From Lichtheimia corymbifera B2541 (taxonomy: Eukaryota; Mucoromycota; Mucoromycetes; Mucorales; Lichtheimiaceae): a stretch of 56,143 bases of DNA. The position numbers and the translations under genes were made by a program. Every line of letters starts with the position of its first letter. Within the stretch, counting starts at the first letter, position 1. The notes under the pieces were generated by a model. It was not told the origin of the DNA. It ran no database searches and saw only the letters and a program-made list of their open reading frames with translations. Where the stretch lies: contig JNEU01000890.1 of the NCBI GenBank assembly GCA_000697475.1, forward strand, positions 1-56,143, written 5' to 3'. Positions 41,890 through 54,169 of the stretch are shown one piece after another.

Positions 41890-43647
41890 ATGACACAAGT
41901 GACACTCATTGTATTGCAGCATGGACTCTGGGGAAACAAGAACCACATGCGCTTCATTCGAAAGGCGATTGAAGAAGCATGCGATGCCTCCGATGCGATC
42001 GATATCGTAAGTTGGGAGCTCTTGCCATTCATATTCTTCCTTTATTCACGTTTTCGATATAGCTCAATGTCGACATTAACGAAGGGAAATATACATATGA
42101 CGGCGTACGTTAACGGATAGCGTTTGAATGATGCTGTTGTCTAACGAGCAAAGTAGATCGATGTATGTGGAGAGCGACTAGTACAAAAGGTTGGTATCGT
42201 TGCTTGGAAGCGTTGCTATGCAACATGAACTCATATAGATATTGGTAGATTCGTGATCGGGTGGATGAGTTGAATAATAACAAGGATACCCAAGTCGAAG
42301 GCGTGGTCATGGTGGGGTATTCTCTTGGCGGATTGATGCTTCGTTATGCCATTGGTGTCCTGGGCAAATCCGGTTTCTTTGACAACATCAAGCCCTTGGT
42401 ATGTAGGATGGAAAAGGGGGATGACATTCAGTACGCTTACTTGATTTGTGATTGAAGCTATATGTCACCTTTGCCACACCCCATCTAGGCGTCAGACGAG
42501 AACCCAAGTCGACATTCCTCAAGTTTTATAATTATATCACTGGCCATATCCTGTCAAGAACTGGTGAACAGCTCCAGCTGCAAGATGATTACCAAGATGG
42601 GTTACCTATTCTAAGCGTGTTAGCAGATCCAAGTATGTATCAGGCACAAGACTACAGTAATGGGTTTGCTGACATTGGAGATATCCTAGAACGAGAATTT
42701 CATCAGTACCTATCACGTTTCAAACAGAGGCGCACCTATGCCAATGTGGCCAATGATCGTACTGTACCCTATTGGACAGCAGCAATGGAGATTACCAACC
42801 ATTTCGAGATCATGAAGGATTTGGATATGTAAGAAGATCAGAAAAAGGGTATATATTACATGGCAGAAAACTCACGGCATACGATAGATCGGTGGATTCG
42901 ACTTATTCATCCATTATTACGGCATTTGATTTATTACAGCATGATGAGGATAAGAACGATGATAGTACAACGACAAAGACAACAACGAGAAGCGCCCGCC
43001 CTAGCAAGAAACGAAAACGATCCAAGGACGGCATTCTAGTCAAATGTCTTCTTGTGGTATTTTCGCCTTTATTACCAGTGGTTGCTCTACTTGCATTACT
43101 TTATATCGGGTCGCAAGGTTTAATGTCACGGCTACGTGTGGCACGGCTTTTAGCCGCATCATCATCTCAGAAAAGGCAGCAATTGATTCAATCAGAGACC
43201 ATCCGTCGTAGCAGCAAGAGTAATCACAGCACTATATTGGAGGAAGAGAATCAGGAAGTCTTAGTCGATACATTGGATGCAACGAATATACCCACAAACC
43301 CCAGCCCAGCAGTGAATATGCATGAAGGTACATATTACAAGTGATAAGAGGAATTGAATACATGATGATGGTAACATGCATTTATAGAAACCACTAAGAA
43401 ACGCTCGAGCTTATACAACGTGATGCCTTCCGAAAGAATCACCAAAGTTGTTCAACCCATGGCATTGTCAGTACACCAGATACAGATGCAAAAACATCTT
43501 GATCAGCTTGAGTGGGAACGGGTGCTTGTTTATATCCGAGGATTTAATGCTCATGCCAGCATTGTGTGCCGAGAACGACGATTCGTGAACGATGGTGGTC
43601 GTGCAGCGATCCAGCATTTTGTTGATACCCTGTTTGCAGCATGCTGA
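41890..43647 (+). CDS. Putative serine lipase of the DUF676/Rog1 family
   Basis: Seven exons: 41890-42006, 42063-42104, 42157-42189, 42249-42398, 42458-42828, 42867-43327, 43388-43647 (477 aa). Alpha/beta hydrolase: LIVLQHGLWGNKNHM at the N-terminus (oxyanion hole), nucleophile Ser about 89 in VMVGYSLGGLMLRYAIG, and FATPHLGVRREP, the DUF676 hallmark shared with yeast Rog1 and its relatives. NVANDRTVPYWTAA supplies the acidic residue, and HASIVCRERRF near the C-terminus the His. One hydrophobic segment (about 293-318, KCLLVVFSPLLPVVALLALL) after a basic stretch suggests a membrane anchor. The intron 42829-42866 is only 38 nt. It probably acts on glycerolipids at a membrane. Confidence 0.87.
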
Positions 43648-43823
43648 AAAGTAGAACGATTTCAGCTAGACATTGGAATATATATATAAAAGCCGGCCCA
43701 AACCATTTGATAACGAAAGAACAATTGCTTGCAGTGATATATTATGATATGAGGATTAAAAAATATACATGTATAATGTGGGATGTGTGCAGTGTACAAA
43801 GGGATGGATGAAAAAGAGCAATA

Positions 43824-45432
43824 TTACTCGATAGACCACATATCCTGATGTTGGCGAGACTTATCATTTCTGCCATGTTGTGTCGGTTGTCCTTCATCCA
43901 TGTCATCCAATGCAATTTTGTCTTCATGATGATGATGGTGCATCATAACCGGTGCTTCCGACGAATCAAACTCATCGGATCCTTGGTCAATAATCGACAT
44001 GCTGCGTAACGATGTTCCTTTCTTTCTACGATCAGCAGAGGATTTTTTGGCGAATACATAGATGCCTTGTCGTAGATTCAAAAAGCTCTTGACGGCAACT
44101 GCCATGGTCAGCAAGATGAGTGCCATGGCAACCACCACAGTAAAGATCAAAAATCGGCGTGTGAATTCGTAGGGATCATCGGAACCAGCCTCACGTGGCA
44201 CACAAATGCGAAAAAGCCGATAAATCAGGTACGCAACAGCACCGGCACCAGCAATGATGAAACCTCCCATCATGTACTTGTTTTCACGATACACGGCAAG
44301 GATTGCGAGTGTTAAACCCAATGCTCCTAAAACAAATACAAGCACAGTCTCGGTAACGGTCTCGTCATATTGCAGTTTCTGCGATGGGATCAGTTGTGCA
44401 GCAAACGAAAAGACAAAATAAAAGTCGAGCTTGAGTAATGTCAACAGTACACTGCTTGTGATCAATGCGCTGCGTACTCTATCAATATTTTTCAAATCGT
44501 TAGCCAGTTGCCATCATCACGGTTATTGCTGTAATGATATTACCGAAGATCTGCTGAAAAGGTACGATAGTTGTCCCAAGCAAAGTCCTTTCGTAGTCTC
44601 CATGCAAGAAATGCAAGAGCAACAAAAAAGCATGGGATCAATCCAATGATGGCATATTCAAGAGGTCGAATACGATCGCGATAGTAGTCAATAGCCATAT
44701 CCTGCCCAGCAGGTGTATCAGGCCATCGTGGATCAATTGGGCTCCACAGTTCTTGAGAGCCACTGTATATGTGATTTAGTCCAAGTGCTAAAAGCATCGT
44801 TGTTGCACACTACATACCAACCCACTTGTTCGAGGATCATGTGCTGCTGGATTTGGATACCTCCGTATCTGCATAGGTAAATTCGTCAGTGCTTCAAACT
44901 TTGGTAACCTACATATATAGAAACAGCCTTACACTGCCACACAAAAGCATGTTAGCCTCATGGATGCGGCTTGTACCAATCAATTAAAATGTGATAATTA
45001 CCTACTACCAACAATCCAAACGCGACGAGTGTGCATAGTTGGGCTAGACATGGATATAATGGTAAGCCATGCAACAGCAGCAACACTTTTCAGTATATGT
45101 ACCTGTATTCTTTTGAAGCAAGGCATCGACACATAAAAGTACCTGGAATGCTTGAGAAACAATGAAAAGCGAGTGATAGATCAGATCGGATTCGCTGACA
45201 CCTAAAAAGGTGTGATCAATATTGGTTTCGAACATGATGAGGATGATGTTGTTTTCGTTTTCTCACCTTGACCAACACTATCCATTTGACAGTTGCTGAC
45301 AAGTGCAAGGTGATTTTTGACGACAAGACCCTCCAGTATGCAAATGAGGATACATTCGAGACTTATCACCGAAAGTGTGGCGATAGATTCTTTGGTCTTA
45401 AAAAGTGGGTTGTCGCGTAGTGATGAACCCAT
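43824..45432 (-). CDS. Multi-pass membrane protein of the fungal UPF0658 Golgi type (probable)
   Basis: Exons: 45267-45432, 45103-45201, 45002-45043, 44909-44927 (tentative), 44818-44868, 44544-44762, 43824-44478 (416 aa). About seven hydrophobic segments, the motif [11 protein letters not shown], then [16 protein letters not shown], and a hydrophilic C-terminal tail with a His run (about residue 375) and acidic patches. This pattern recalls the fungal UPF0658 family assigned to Golgi membranes; that assignment is from memory of family style, not a search. The exons at 45002-45043 and 44818-44868 do not share a phase. The 19-nt exon with good splice sites fixes it (LLVVGCFYICRYGG), but it remains tentative. 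Function unknown. Confidence 0.65.
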
Positions 45433-47604
45433 GGTTCCAAAGATATGGTATAAAGAAAGAAGGAAAAGATAAAGGAGAGAGAGTGAGTGTGAGAGAGGAA
45501 AGCCTTTTTGGACTCGAATCTAACTTTTTTTTTCGTTGCCCGTGTTACAAGTGGAGTTGGCCATAATGGGTAATGATCGCAAGGCCCGCCCGATGCAGTA
45601 AACTGTGGCCAAGGGCAATACAAGTGGGCGCAGCAACATATTAAGCAAACGATTGGCTAATCCAAGTTGCACATTCGGCATGCAGGATTTCCATTTTTCC
45701 TGTTATGCATAGAACAAGATTGACCCAAGGCCCAGAAGAGAGAAATAGAGATTGCTATTGCACTTGGACGTGATGTGATCCAATCAACCCGCTACAAAAT
45801 TATGCGGCGACTCATATAACACAAACGTTGTCCATCTGTGGTGTTCACCATTCGATCTATAGACCAGCATTGCCGCACTCAGCTCTCATGTATGTTTGAC
45901 ACGGCAAAGGCGTACATCGTAACACACACACACTGGGATCGATTCACACGGGGTACAAGGAACGAGATGTTCGGGAGGTATACCTTTATTGAGAATGACA
46001 GTGGATGTAAAGGTGAGTCGCCATTTTTCGCGTGATGATAAATATTATGATTCTTACTTGTCAGCAGTAACAGTAAGCAGATTTAGGAATCGTTGCGATA
46101 TTGATTTAGGAAGCTTTAAACTGGCAAAGCGACATGTTGGCGTTCATTGTGGGGAGGAAGACGCAAAGGAAATCGCCTTCAGTGATACCTGCATTCTTGG
46201 CTTCTACATTATTTGCAAATTGATGAGATAGAGGACAGCAGCTCACCTACCAATTGTATCTAAAGCTGGGTTATGCAGTAGGTAACATAGTTAGCATTAG
46301 CCAATTATGTCTTTGGTATTGCAATGCGCGTTCTCCGCAATGTCTAAGCCGATGAGACGGTAATATCAATTACTCGATTGTTGTTAGCCATCAGTGGATT
46401 CCTAATGCTTGGATATTGTATTGCTGTATGTTAGTCCATGGGTTGGTGTCTGGGTCCATGACTACTTGTCTCTGAAAACAGCGGCGATTTCATTGTATGT
46501 TGCCGATTCAATCATTATAGCAGCAGAGTACACTGTATCCAGTGCTTATTCAAAGAGGAACAATAACGATATAATATACCTACCTAGGAACACCGAGTGG
46601 ATGCAAGGTATTCGTTGATACGTTATGTTGCAGCAAACTTGAACAGCCACCATGTCATCGACATCTCAGGATTAGGAATATGCTATAATACAATGAACGG
46701 AGTTATGCATCCTAACTCTATTACGCATTTTCGGTGTTGCAGCTTGCGAGAGCGTTTGCTAAGTATCATCATATAAACGTGCATTGAAGCAATGCTTGTG
46801 CGCCACAATAGTGGCGGCACATACTCTACTTTATGGTCCCAAGCGACCCATACTTGGCATGTTGGACAGCTTTTTACCAATTTGTCCAGGCACCCGGAAC
46901 ACTAACTGATAAAGGATGTCAATAATGATGACATTTCTTGGTGCGACTTGACAAGGATCACCAGTATCCATTGATATTTACCAAGCCCACTCTACTACGC
47001 TTTCGATGACTCTTGGCATAGATCAATGGACTAAAACTCTATGCGTATATTAAAATAAAGATCAGATGCTGCATATAAATATAGATGCTTAGCAATGCGT
47101 GCTATTTTGCAGGAATCCCCTTTTTGTTGTGGCGGTCGGATCGTCTCTTTGTGTCACGTTGTTCCATAGTTACACAGTAAGCAAGCGTCACATGGACGCC
47201 TTTAAATAGGAGAGCGTGTTAACCAGAGTGTTGGGTTTCATTTACCATCAAGATGTATCTTGTGTCTTGTGCCACTCGCATGCTACGTACAGGTTTCGGC
47301 AGGGGGCGAGCGCGCGCATATGCCCTGGATATTAGTAATATGAAAGTGGTGATGGTAGTGATATGTAATGAGGCTTCGATTATCCAATCAAAGTGTTATC
47401 CAGAGTTTAATGTTTCCAGTTTCAATGTAGTGGAGACTTGGATCATTGCAGCAGCAGTGATACAAACATGCATGTTCCGCTCATGCACACTAAGCCAGTG
47501 GTGGTGACCCAGGCTAAAACATAAAAACTTTGCTCCTTGTTGCTCCCTCTTTTCGCCCTTTTCTTTTCCTTTTTTCCATGTTACAGTGTTAGATCCTCAC
47601 CTAA
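45433..47604. other. 2.2-kb gene-free stretch
   Basis: Promoter of the Golgi-type gene near 45450-45650, then about 2 kb where I see no exon with splice support, no repeat-family match and no RNA gene. A + frame at 45838-46035 contains a GH38-like word only by chance of a CA repeat. The part before 47605 has pyrimidine tracts typical of a leader. Confidence 0.4.
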
Positions 47605-49496
47605 ATGTATTTTGTATTCGAAGCATTTCATCGACGGGTAAATATATGAGATTTTTACCTTGACGCGACTGTAACATAATCAACCGCATCAGCATGTGAC
47701 AACAATATAGCCTCTAGAATCAAAATTGCTCAGCTACACGCGCATATTTGTGGCGGTAGTCCTCAGCTTATTGCTTTTCATATATATTGGGTACCTTATC
47801 TACCAGGTATGAAGATGCACCTTTGAATTATGAATCGGTTGCTTATCTCAAATACGTGTACATGGGTGCTGTCATCCACCACAGATAAGGTATGACAAGA
47901 CGCTCTTGCGTTTATCAACCGAGATCATGGAATCACCATACGAGGTTCCACATATTGAAATATGTGGCCAAAGCACTACACTTACGTTTGTGCAATGCGA
48001 TGTTATGTACATGAATTGGACGATTGTCTCACTCCCAAATTGCTACGACAAGATTCGTTTCGGTGACAACTCGACATGGTCACCTAGCCAATGCTACTTG
48101 TTTGAGGTCAATGGCACTTTGCATTATGGTGTCGAAGAAAACCCAGCACCTGACTCACCAGAAATTCGTCGTATCGACATCTACTGGCTGATAAATTCTC
48201 TTTCAAACATTACTGAAGCCAGTGTTGGCATTCCATCCATCACCATCATGCTTTATGACCCTCGATTTAGTAGATGGGACCCAAAGGCTGTGAACCATAT
48301 GATCCCTCAAGAGGTAGCAATGTGATTTCCCGAAGCTGATGAATTCTCATCCTTGTTGATATACAGGTCGCTTTCTCAACCGAAATGACTCAAGGAAACT
48401 ATCGCTCAACATCACTACGCAATTATACCAGCACTTTGTTCTTCACACCATCAAAATACCGTGCTATACCACCGCATGATTCTGGATCTTTGCTAGGATT
48501 TGTAAGTAGGATGATCAGCAACATAGTTAACAATGATGGCTTGTTGACAACAACATCATCAACTAGGAACCATCATTTGTCGATATCTATACAATATCAT
48601 CCACCCAGTTAGATTGGCCTATGCATCGTCAAGATAACATCAATCTAACACGTGGAGTAAGCTTTCATAGCAAAGTGTGCCGCCCTTGCACAAGATTAAT
48701 CGAAACTCTGCTAGGATTACCATGGATTGTTTTCGGTGCAATTATCCAAGGCAACCTATGATGTCAAGGTGAGCTTATTTCAAAATAAGAACGGCCCATA
48801 AAGCCTAGCAACGTTTCTTATTTGTCGTCGCTGTAGACTGAGCAACGACAACATACATTACTATCAGCGGTGGCATTAGCAGGTGGAGCTTATGGAGCTA
48901 TTACGACCTTGTACACTGTGATGTTTGGCATGGTGCGACATTCACCATGGGGCATGGTTCATCAACTTCCTTTGACTGTAGTGCGTGCGGTTGACAAGGT
49001 GTCTGATAAAAGAAACAAACGACAACGATTACTGAGTAGTGATCATCATTCTCGATCATCATCACCACCTCCACCTCCTCCTCAAAATAATAGTAGCTCT
49101 GATGATGACGAGGTAGAAATGGCTATTGTGGAGTCGACGCCTATTCCTTCTTTGGCTCGTAAATCATCCGATGGTCATCCATCTCCGCCTCCACCTCTTT
49201 ACCATCACCAACCACCTTCTTCTCCTGATACCACGGATCCACCATACCATGGCGATCGTGATCGGATACAGCACTTGGAGACTCGCATGCTGGAAATGCA
49301 AGAGGTGCTACGAGAATACTATATCAACATGGACTTTTTGGATCAGATGCGAGACGTGCGTCGTAGGCGGACAAGAGGTGTGCCATGGCTTCATCGATCC
49401 TCTGCCAGTAGTAGCAGCCCTAGCATTACTAAACGGGACAACAGCAGTAGGGACGTTCTTGGCGGATGGTTGTACGAGGATGATCCACGCAAATGA
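47605..49496 (+). CDS. Two-pass membrane protein, tandem paralogue A (498 aa)
   Basis: Seven exons: 47605-47637, 47711-47806, 47885-48313, 48367-48501, 48567-48656, 48715-48768, 48837-49496, all joined in phase 0. MYFVFEAFHRRP opens a short tail; membrane segment 1 is about 22-43 (VAVVLSLLLFIYIGYLIYQ). A large domain of about 235 residues follows with paired Cys (HIEICGQ, FVQCDVMYMNW, LPNCYDK, SQCYLFE), glycosylation sequons and IRRIDIYW. Membrane segment 2 sits in ALAGGAYGAITTLYTVMFGM. The cytoplasmic tail is Ser/Pro-rich and ends with a predicted coiled coil (IQHLETRMLEMQEVLREYY) and an Arg-rich patch. No named family is recognised. The large domain should face the lumen or cell exterior (inference from Cys and sequons). 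Confidence 0.85.
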
Positions 49497-50140
49497 ATTC
49501 CACATCCCTGGAACGCATACTACAGTCAACATATTTATCACAATCTTCGTTAGTAAGGTGCAACCCTAATGAAATAAAAAACTTTGAACATTGCGCAGTC
49601 TTTTTGTGACACTTGATGATGGAGAGAAGATGTTGACAAAGATTATGGGATACTTACCAAAGATGTATTGGTCGGTCCATTTGTAGCTACCATATCTCAA
49701 AAAGCAAAAAGCCGCCATTGCAGGATTTTTTTTCTACATCCATGCGCACAGACTTACAATAACAACAACGTGAAATACTCTTACAACTTGTAGCATTTAC
49801 TCAGCTCTTTGGTTGTGCTCCCACCACAAAACAAGACCAAACGAAAAGTTTTCGTATGCAACACAAGCATGAAGGGCTTGAATATAGCTTGTGCAAAGTT
49901 TCATATGCCAAGAGAGATCGTAAGGTGAAAAGTGGCTCATCCGTGCCACAAGTTTGGGTCGTACAGGTTGGACACTAGTAACCAAGAGACCGCTAAGCCA
50001 AACAGTACTTGTATATCAATACGCCAGATGACATCTGTTTCTTCTCTTTCTTTTTCTCTCTCGCTCTCTTTCCCTCACACGTCCTTCCTCTCTTTTGTGT
50101 CATCGCTTTCCATATCGGTGACCATTGTACATACATCAGC
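49497..50140. other. Spacer between tandem paralogues
   Basis: Holds the 3' end of paralogue A and the promoter of paralogue B. It has a long CTTTCTTTTTCTCTCTCGC pyrimidine tract (about 50045-50090) and the word TACATCAGCATG before the B start. No gene seen. Confidence 0.4.
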
Positions 50141-52042
50141 ATGTTTTTTGTTTTCGAAGCATTCCATCGTAGGGTACGTTGGCATATACCATGATCCCTT
50201 CTCCAACAATGGGTATTATCAAGCTCGTTTTTCTCATCGATCACCTTAGCCATATGAATCCAGAATAATCGCATACGCACGCATGGCAGTGGCAGTTGTA
50301 TTGGCTCTGGCTTTCTTTGCATATTGTGTATACATTATATACCAGGTATGTTATTTTTGAAACGATTGCATGTGTGTGGAGAGCGGGGGATGATCAAAAG
50401 GTTATACAGCAGATCGCTTGCACTCTTTTTTTACCTCTCTTCGTAACGACACGCGCCGCTGATCACACAGTTTTTCCATTTTTGGTGAAATCTCTAGGTC
50501 CGATTCGACAAGACACTCCTGCGTCAATCCACGGAGCCCATGCAAAGCCCTTACGAAGTACCGTTTGTTGAAATCTGTGCTCAAGATAGCGGTATCACAT
50601 TCCCACGATGTGACATGATGCATATGAATTGGTCGTACAGCACACTGGAGGATTGTAACGGTTATGTAACCAAGGGTGACGAAGAAGGCACTGAATCTCA
50701 ATGCTATCTCCTGGATACTGAAGGAGCCTATAAATACGGTGTCAAAGAAGATTATGACGAGGACGCACCTGAAGTACGACGTGTTGACATATACTGGAAG
50801 CTGGATAGCGTCCAGAATGTAACGGAAGCAAGCATATCCATTCCCACTGTTACGATCCAGATTTATGATCCTCGGTTTAACCCGTGGAACGATGCTGTGC
50901 TAGACAGCATGATACCACAAGAGGTAGGATGGATTCAGTATGGTAAAAAAAAAGGGAGAGGCTGACTTTATGTGTATATAGAAACAATTTTATACAGAAA
51001 TGCAACAAGGTGATGCTCGCTCAACGTCCTTGGTAAACTGGACAAGTGCTATTTTTTTCTCGCCCCTCAAATATCGGGCTATTCGCCCAGGTGATGGTGC
51101 TTCTCTGCTTGGTTTTGTAAGTACGATTACACAAGTTTTCTACGCACCACAACCTCTGTTAACATCAAGCTACCAAAAAGGAACCAACTTTTGTGGATAT
51201 TTACACAATTGATACGACTGAAATGAATTGGCCAATGCATTACGAGGATAACGTCAACCTTACGACTGGGGTAAGCTTAAGCCAACATGCATCCTATTGT
51301 AATGCCAGATTCACTCATATATTCGCCATACATCAAGGATTATCACGGCATGTTTTCTGTGCAATTAGCTAAAGCCAAGTACGATGTCAAGGTACGTAAC
51401 AGTTGCTTGGTGCGTAATGTGTAGCATCCTTGGCTGACTTTTTCATCAACATAGACGGAGCAACGACAACATAGTCTCTTGTCAGCTCTAGCTGCAGCTG
51501 GCGGTGCCTATGGTGCCATTACGGCTGTGTATGCTCTATTATTTGGTATGGTGCGTCACTCGCCATGGGGACTCTTGGATACGGTTGCATTCTCCAGTGG
51601 GCGTGTTTCTCGAAAACTTGCATCTAAAAGAAGCAATGGCAATAATTCCAGTAACACGACCAATGAAATGTCGAGTAGTAAGCCAAGCAAACCATTGCTC
51701 TATCCCACTCGAGGATATAACAAATCAGCAGATTCATCCCCAGTGTCATCTGAAGACGAAGGTGTTGAAATCGCATTATCCAACATTGAAGCACCGCCAC
51801 CTTCAGCCAACATATATCCTCCAGCATCAGACATTCGCTATGCCAAAGACCCCTCTTCGCCAACCAGCATTGATCCAACCATGGAGAAATTAGAAAATGT
51901 CGTTGATCGTGTACAATTCTTGGAAGAACGGTTCAACAACCTCCAACATGTGCTAGGTGAATACTATCTTGATATGGATAACTTTAAAGCAATCCAATCA
52001 GCCACACAAGTACGTCGTCGACGAAGGGAACCATCACCATGA
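50141..52042 (+). CDS. Two-pass membrane protein, tandem paralogue B (473 aa)
   Basis: Seven exons: 50141-50173, 50250-50345, 50498-50923, 50982-51116, 51181-51270, 51338-51391, 51455-52042. Exons 1, 2, 4, 5 and 6 have exactly the same lengths as in paralogue A (33, 96, 135, 90 and 54 nt) and all junctions are phase 0. Shared blocks include FVFEAFHRRP, FDKTLLRQSTEPM, SPYEVPFVEIC, TEASISIPTVTI, YDPRF, MIPQE, SLLGF and GMVRHSPWG. The large domain keeps four Cys and several sequons. The tail diverges but retains a coiled coil (VDRVQFLEERFNNLQHVLGE) and the terminal RRRRREP patch. The pair could form hetero-oligomers; function unknown. Confidence 0.85.
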
Positions 52043-52430
52043 ATACATTGAAATCTCTAGAAAAGGATACCCACACGGATTATTTATACATACAATTACC
52101 CTATTCTTCAATACATATACACTAGCGGCCTTAGTTGCTCGCTTCCCTCATGAACTTTGATTTCCAGTACATAAATTGCCAGCACCTTTCAATATCTTTT
52201 GTGTTGATGCACATGATCTTTCCGTGTCACAAGCCAAGTGATCCAAATCTCGCACATATGAGCTGATAGTATGATGTCCTTATAAATATTATGATCAATC
52301 CACAAGTCGAAGAAACATATGAAAGTGTGGATGTTTATCAAGTAAGTATAATACGGTAACAGGATTGTAAATTGAATAAGCTACGGGTGAATCACATAGT
52401 AGCTAACAGGGATAAGTGTGCCATTGTGTT
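52043..52430. other. Spacer before repeat block 3
   Basis: 3' region of paralogue B. Short frames only; nothing recognised. Confidence 0.4.
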
Positions 52431-53480
52431 CTTGGTTGCTGCCGTTATGAATATCCTTCATCCATGATCTTGGAAAATAGCTGCTGCATGCATTGACCCA
52501 GGTGTTTCAATGCCATCCATGGCTGTCAAAGATCAGGCCTCCTTGTTAATCCCATCATCTCCCTCAGCCGTATCCAAGCGATATGCTCCTTCGTTCCAGC
52601 TGACAGCGCGCCAAGTGACCAAAGTAAAGATCGCTGCACTTAATTGCATCCGTTCATCCATAACCAATAAGACCTCTGGTATTGCTGCTGATATGCTTCC
52701 TTTTTCCATCCGGCTGTCAGTCTAGTCTATCTCTTGTTGGTCACTTTTTATCGCGGCTCAACCAGGTGAAGATCGCTTGTATCGCTGCGCACTCGATAGC
52801 TGATATGAAACCTCATCCATAGGAATCCCTATGCATTAAAGCCAAGTTGCTACACGTAAATAAAGCTGCTTGTATATAATGGCTGTCTGCTGTTCACGTA
52901 AAAAAGGCTGCATGGCAGGCTACTGCAGGAAACCTGAGACAATGGAGTAGAGGCCTTGTTAATGGCAACTGCTGGTATGTTTGGTCGTGTAGAGGTGGGT
53001 GCAAGAACGTGTGTTGCAGTGGAGTGACAAGATTGTGAACGCTGTAAGAGACGTTACAATAAAGACCTTGCTAATGGCAGCTGCTGTTACGTTTGATTGT
53101 GGCAGAGGAGTGTACAAGAGAAGGTGGAGTGTCAAGGAACGCGGTGTTGTAGTGGGGTGCACACGCCAAGGAGTTGCCATTCAGTCAAAGACAATCGGAT
53201 CAAGACAGCTGTAGTATTGGCATGATGGGTTGAAGCAGAGACAATCGTTTGCAGGTGGTAGTTGTACTTGAATGGGGCAACAGTTGAGAATGGGAAGAAG
53301 AGGCAAATAAGGTGGGAATGGAAGAGGTGGAAATTAAATCTGTCAGGCAATCAGACATATCTATATACACTGATATCAATGCATGATATTGGGATTGCCT
53401 GTCACGAACCTCAAACTTTCACACAATATGCTCTAGCACATGCTGAACAACTTGTGAAGCGCGCCTTGGGTGCTAGTTTC
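52430..53480. repeat. Repeat block 3a: outer module and arm module
   Basis: 52500-52690 holds the decayed - strand frame (LVTWRAVSWNEGAYRL, stop, then TAMDGIETPGSMHAAA), collinear with 39576-39899 and 9692-9913. 52850-53345 matches the palindrome arm (GTAAATAAAGCTGCTTGTAT, TTCAGTCAAAGACAATCGG, GGAAATTAAATCTGTCAGGC). 53400-53470 starts a family word that is cut short and joined directly to a hairpin core. Confidence 0.65.
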
Positions 53481-53700
53481 ACGATCGTCGTGGCCATTCT
53501 CAGATTCACCCAATGTCACCACCAGCCAAAGTTGAACTTGAGGTCGACCGCTTGAATTTTTTTCGACGAGGTGACATTGCGAAATCTAGGATCGTCGACG
53601 TTGATCGTGAAACTTGCACCCAAGGCGCGCTTCACCCAAACGAGCAACTTTGTTCGATTGAAGAGCCCACGTTTCATTGTAAGGTTTAGAGATACAGGCA
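53455..53700. repeat. Hairpin core, copy 4 (opposite orientation)
   Basis: Centre near 53548. The GAATCTGAGAATGGCC-type flank is on the left and the GAAATCTAGGATCG type on the right, the reverse of cores 1, 2, 5 and 6. Outside it, 53240-53345 and 53795-53890 are inverted copies, so this is the remnant of a larger palindrome. Confidence 0.7.
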
Positions 53701-53892
53701 CTTTTATGTTTTATATATGCTGTAAGGGTAATGCTATCCGTCTGCATCTCACGATGAACAAGCACCACTTGTCATATATCACGCTATCATAACAGATTTA
53801 ATTTCCACCTCTTCCATTCCCACCTTATTTGCCTCTTCTTCCCATTCTCAACTGTTGCCCCATTCAAGTACAACTACCACCTGCAAACGATA

Positions 53893-54118
53893 AAATTTGC
53901 GCGTTTCAGCATCCGCCACAACGGGGTATATGTAACTTTGCCGTAGCTTGTAAGACGTAAACTCCCGTTTGCCTACGAAGCCCGTGTTGTTAGGTACGTC
54001 CATAACACGTTAAAGTATCCGTTTCGGTAGTACGTTAACTACTTTACTGCTTCACCTTGATGGCGTTTGCACATTTGCGTAAAATGTTTGCCGTCGTCAG
54101 ACGTTAACGCCTTTTCAC
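53893..54118. repeat. Compositionally distinct insertion in a palindrome arm
   Basis: About 226 nt that match nothing else in the window break the right arm of the core-4 palindrome. It is rich in CGTT/AACG words (ACGTTAAC, CGTAAACTCCCG, TAACACGTTAAAG). Its two ends begin AAAAtttGCGcGTT and, read inward from the other side, AAAAGGCGTTAACG, possibly short imperfect inverted termini. Confidence 0.4.
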
Positions 54119-54169
54119 ATCTGATTCACCCAATGTCACCACCAGCCTCATTTGCCACATATATGTACA

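Noticed and set aside
45838..46035. Frame with VTHTHWDR, recalling the N-terminus of GH38 mannosidases.
   Set aside because: The THTH part comes from a CA repeat, and nothing downstream fits the family.
47253..47507. 84-codon + strand frame with an ATG after a pyrimidine tract.
   Set aside because: Low-quality translation, no recognisable segment and no partner exon.
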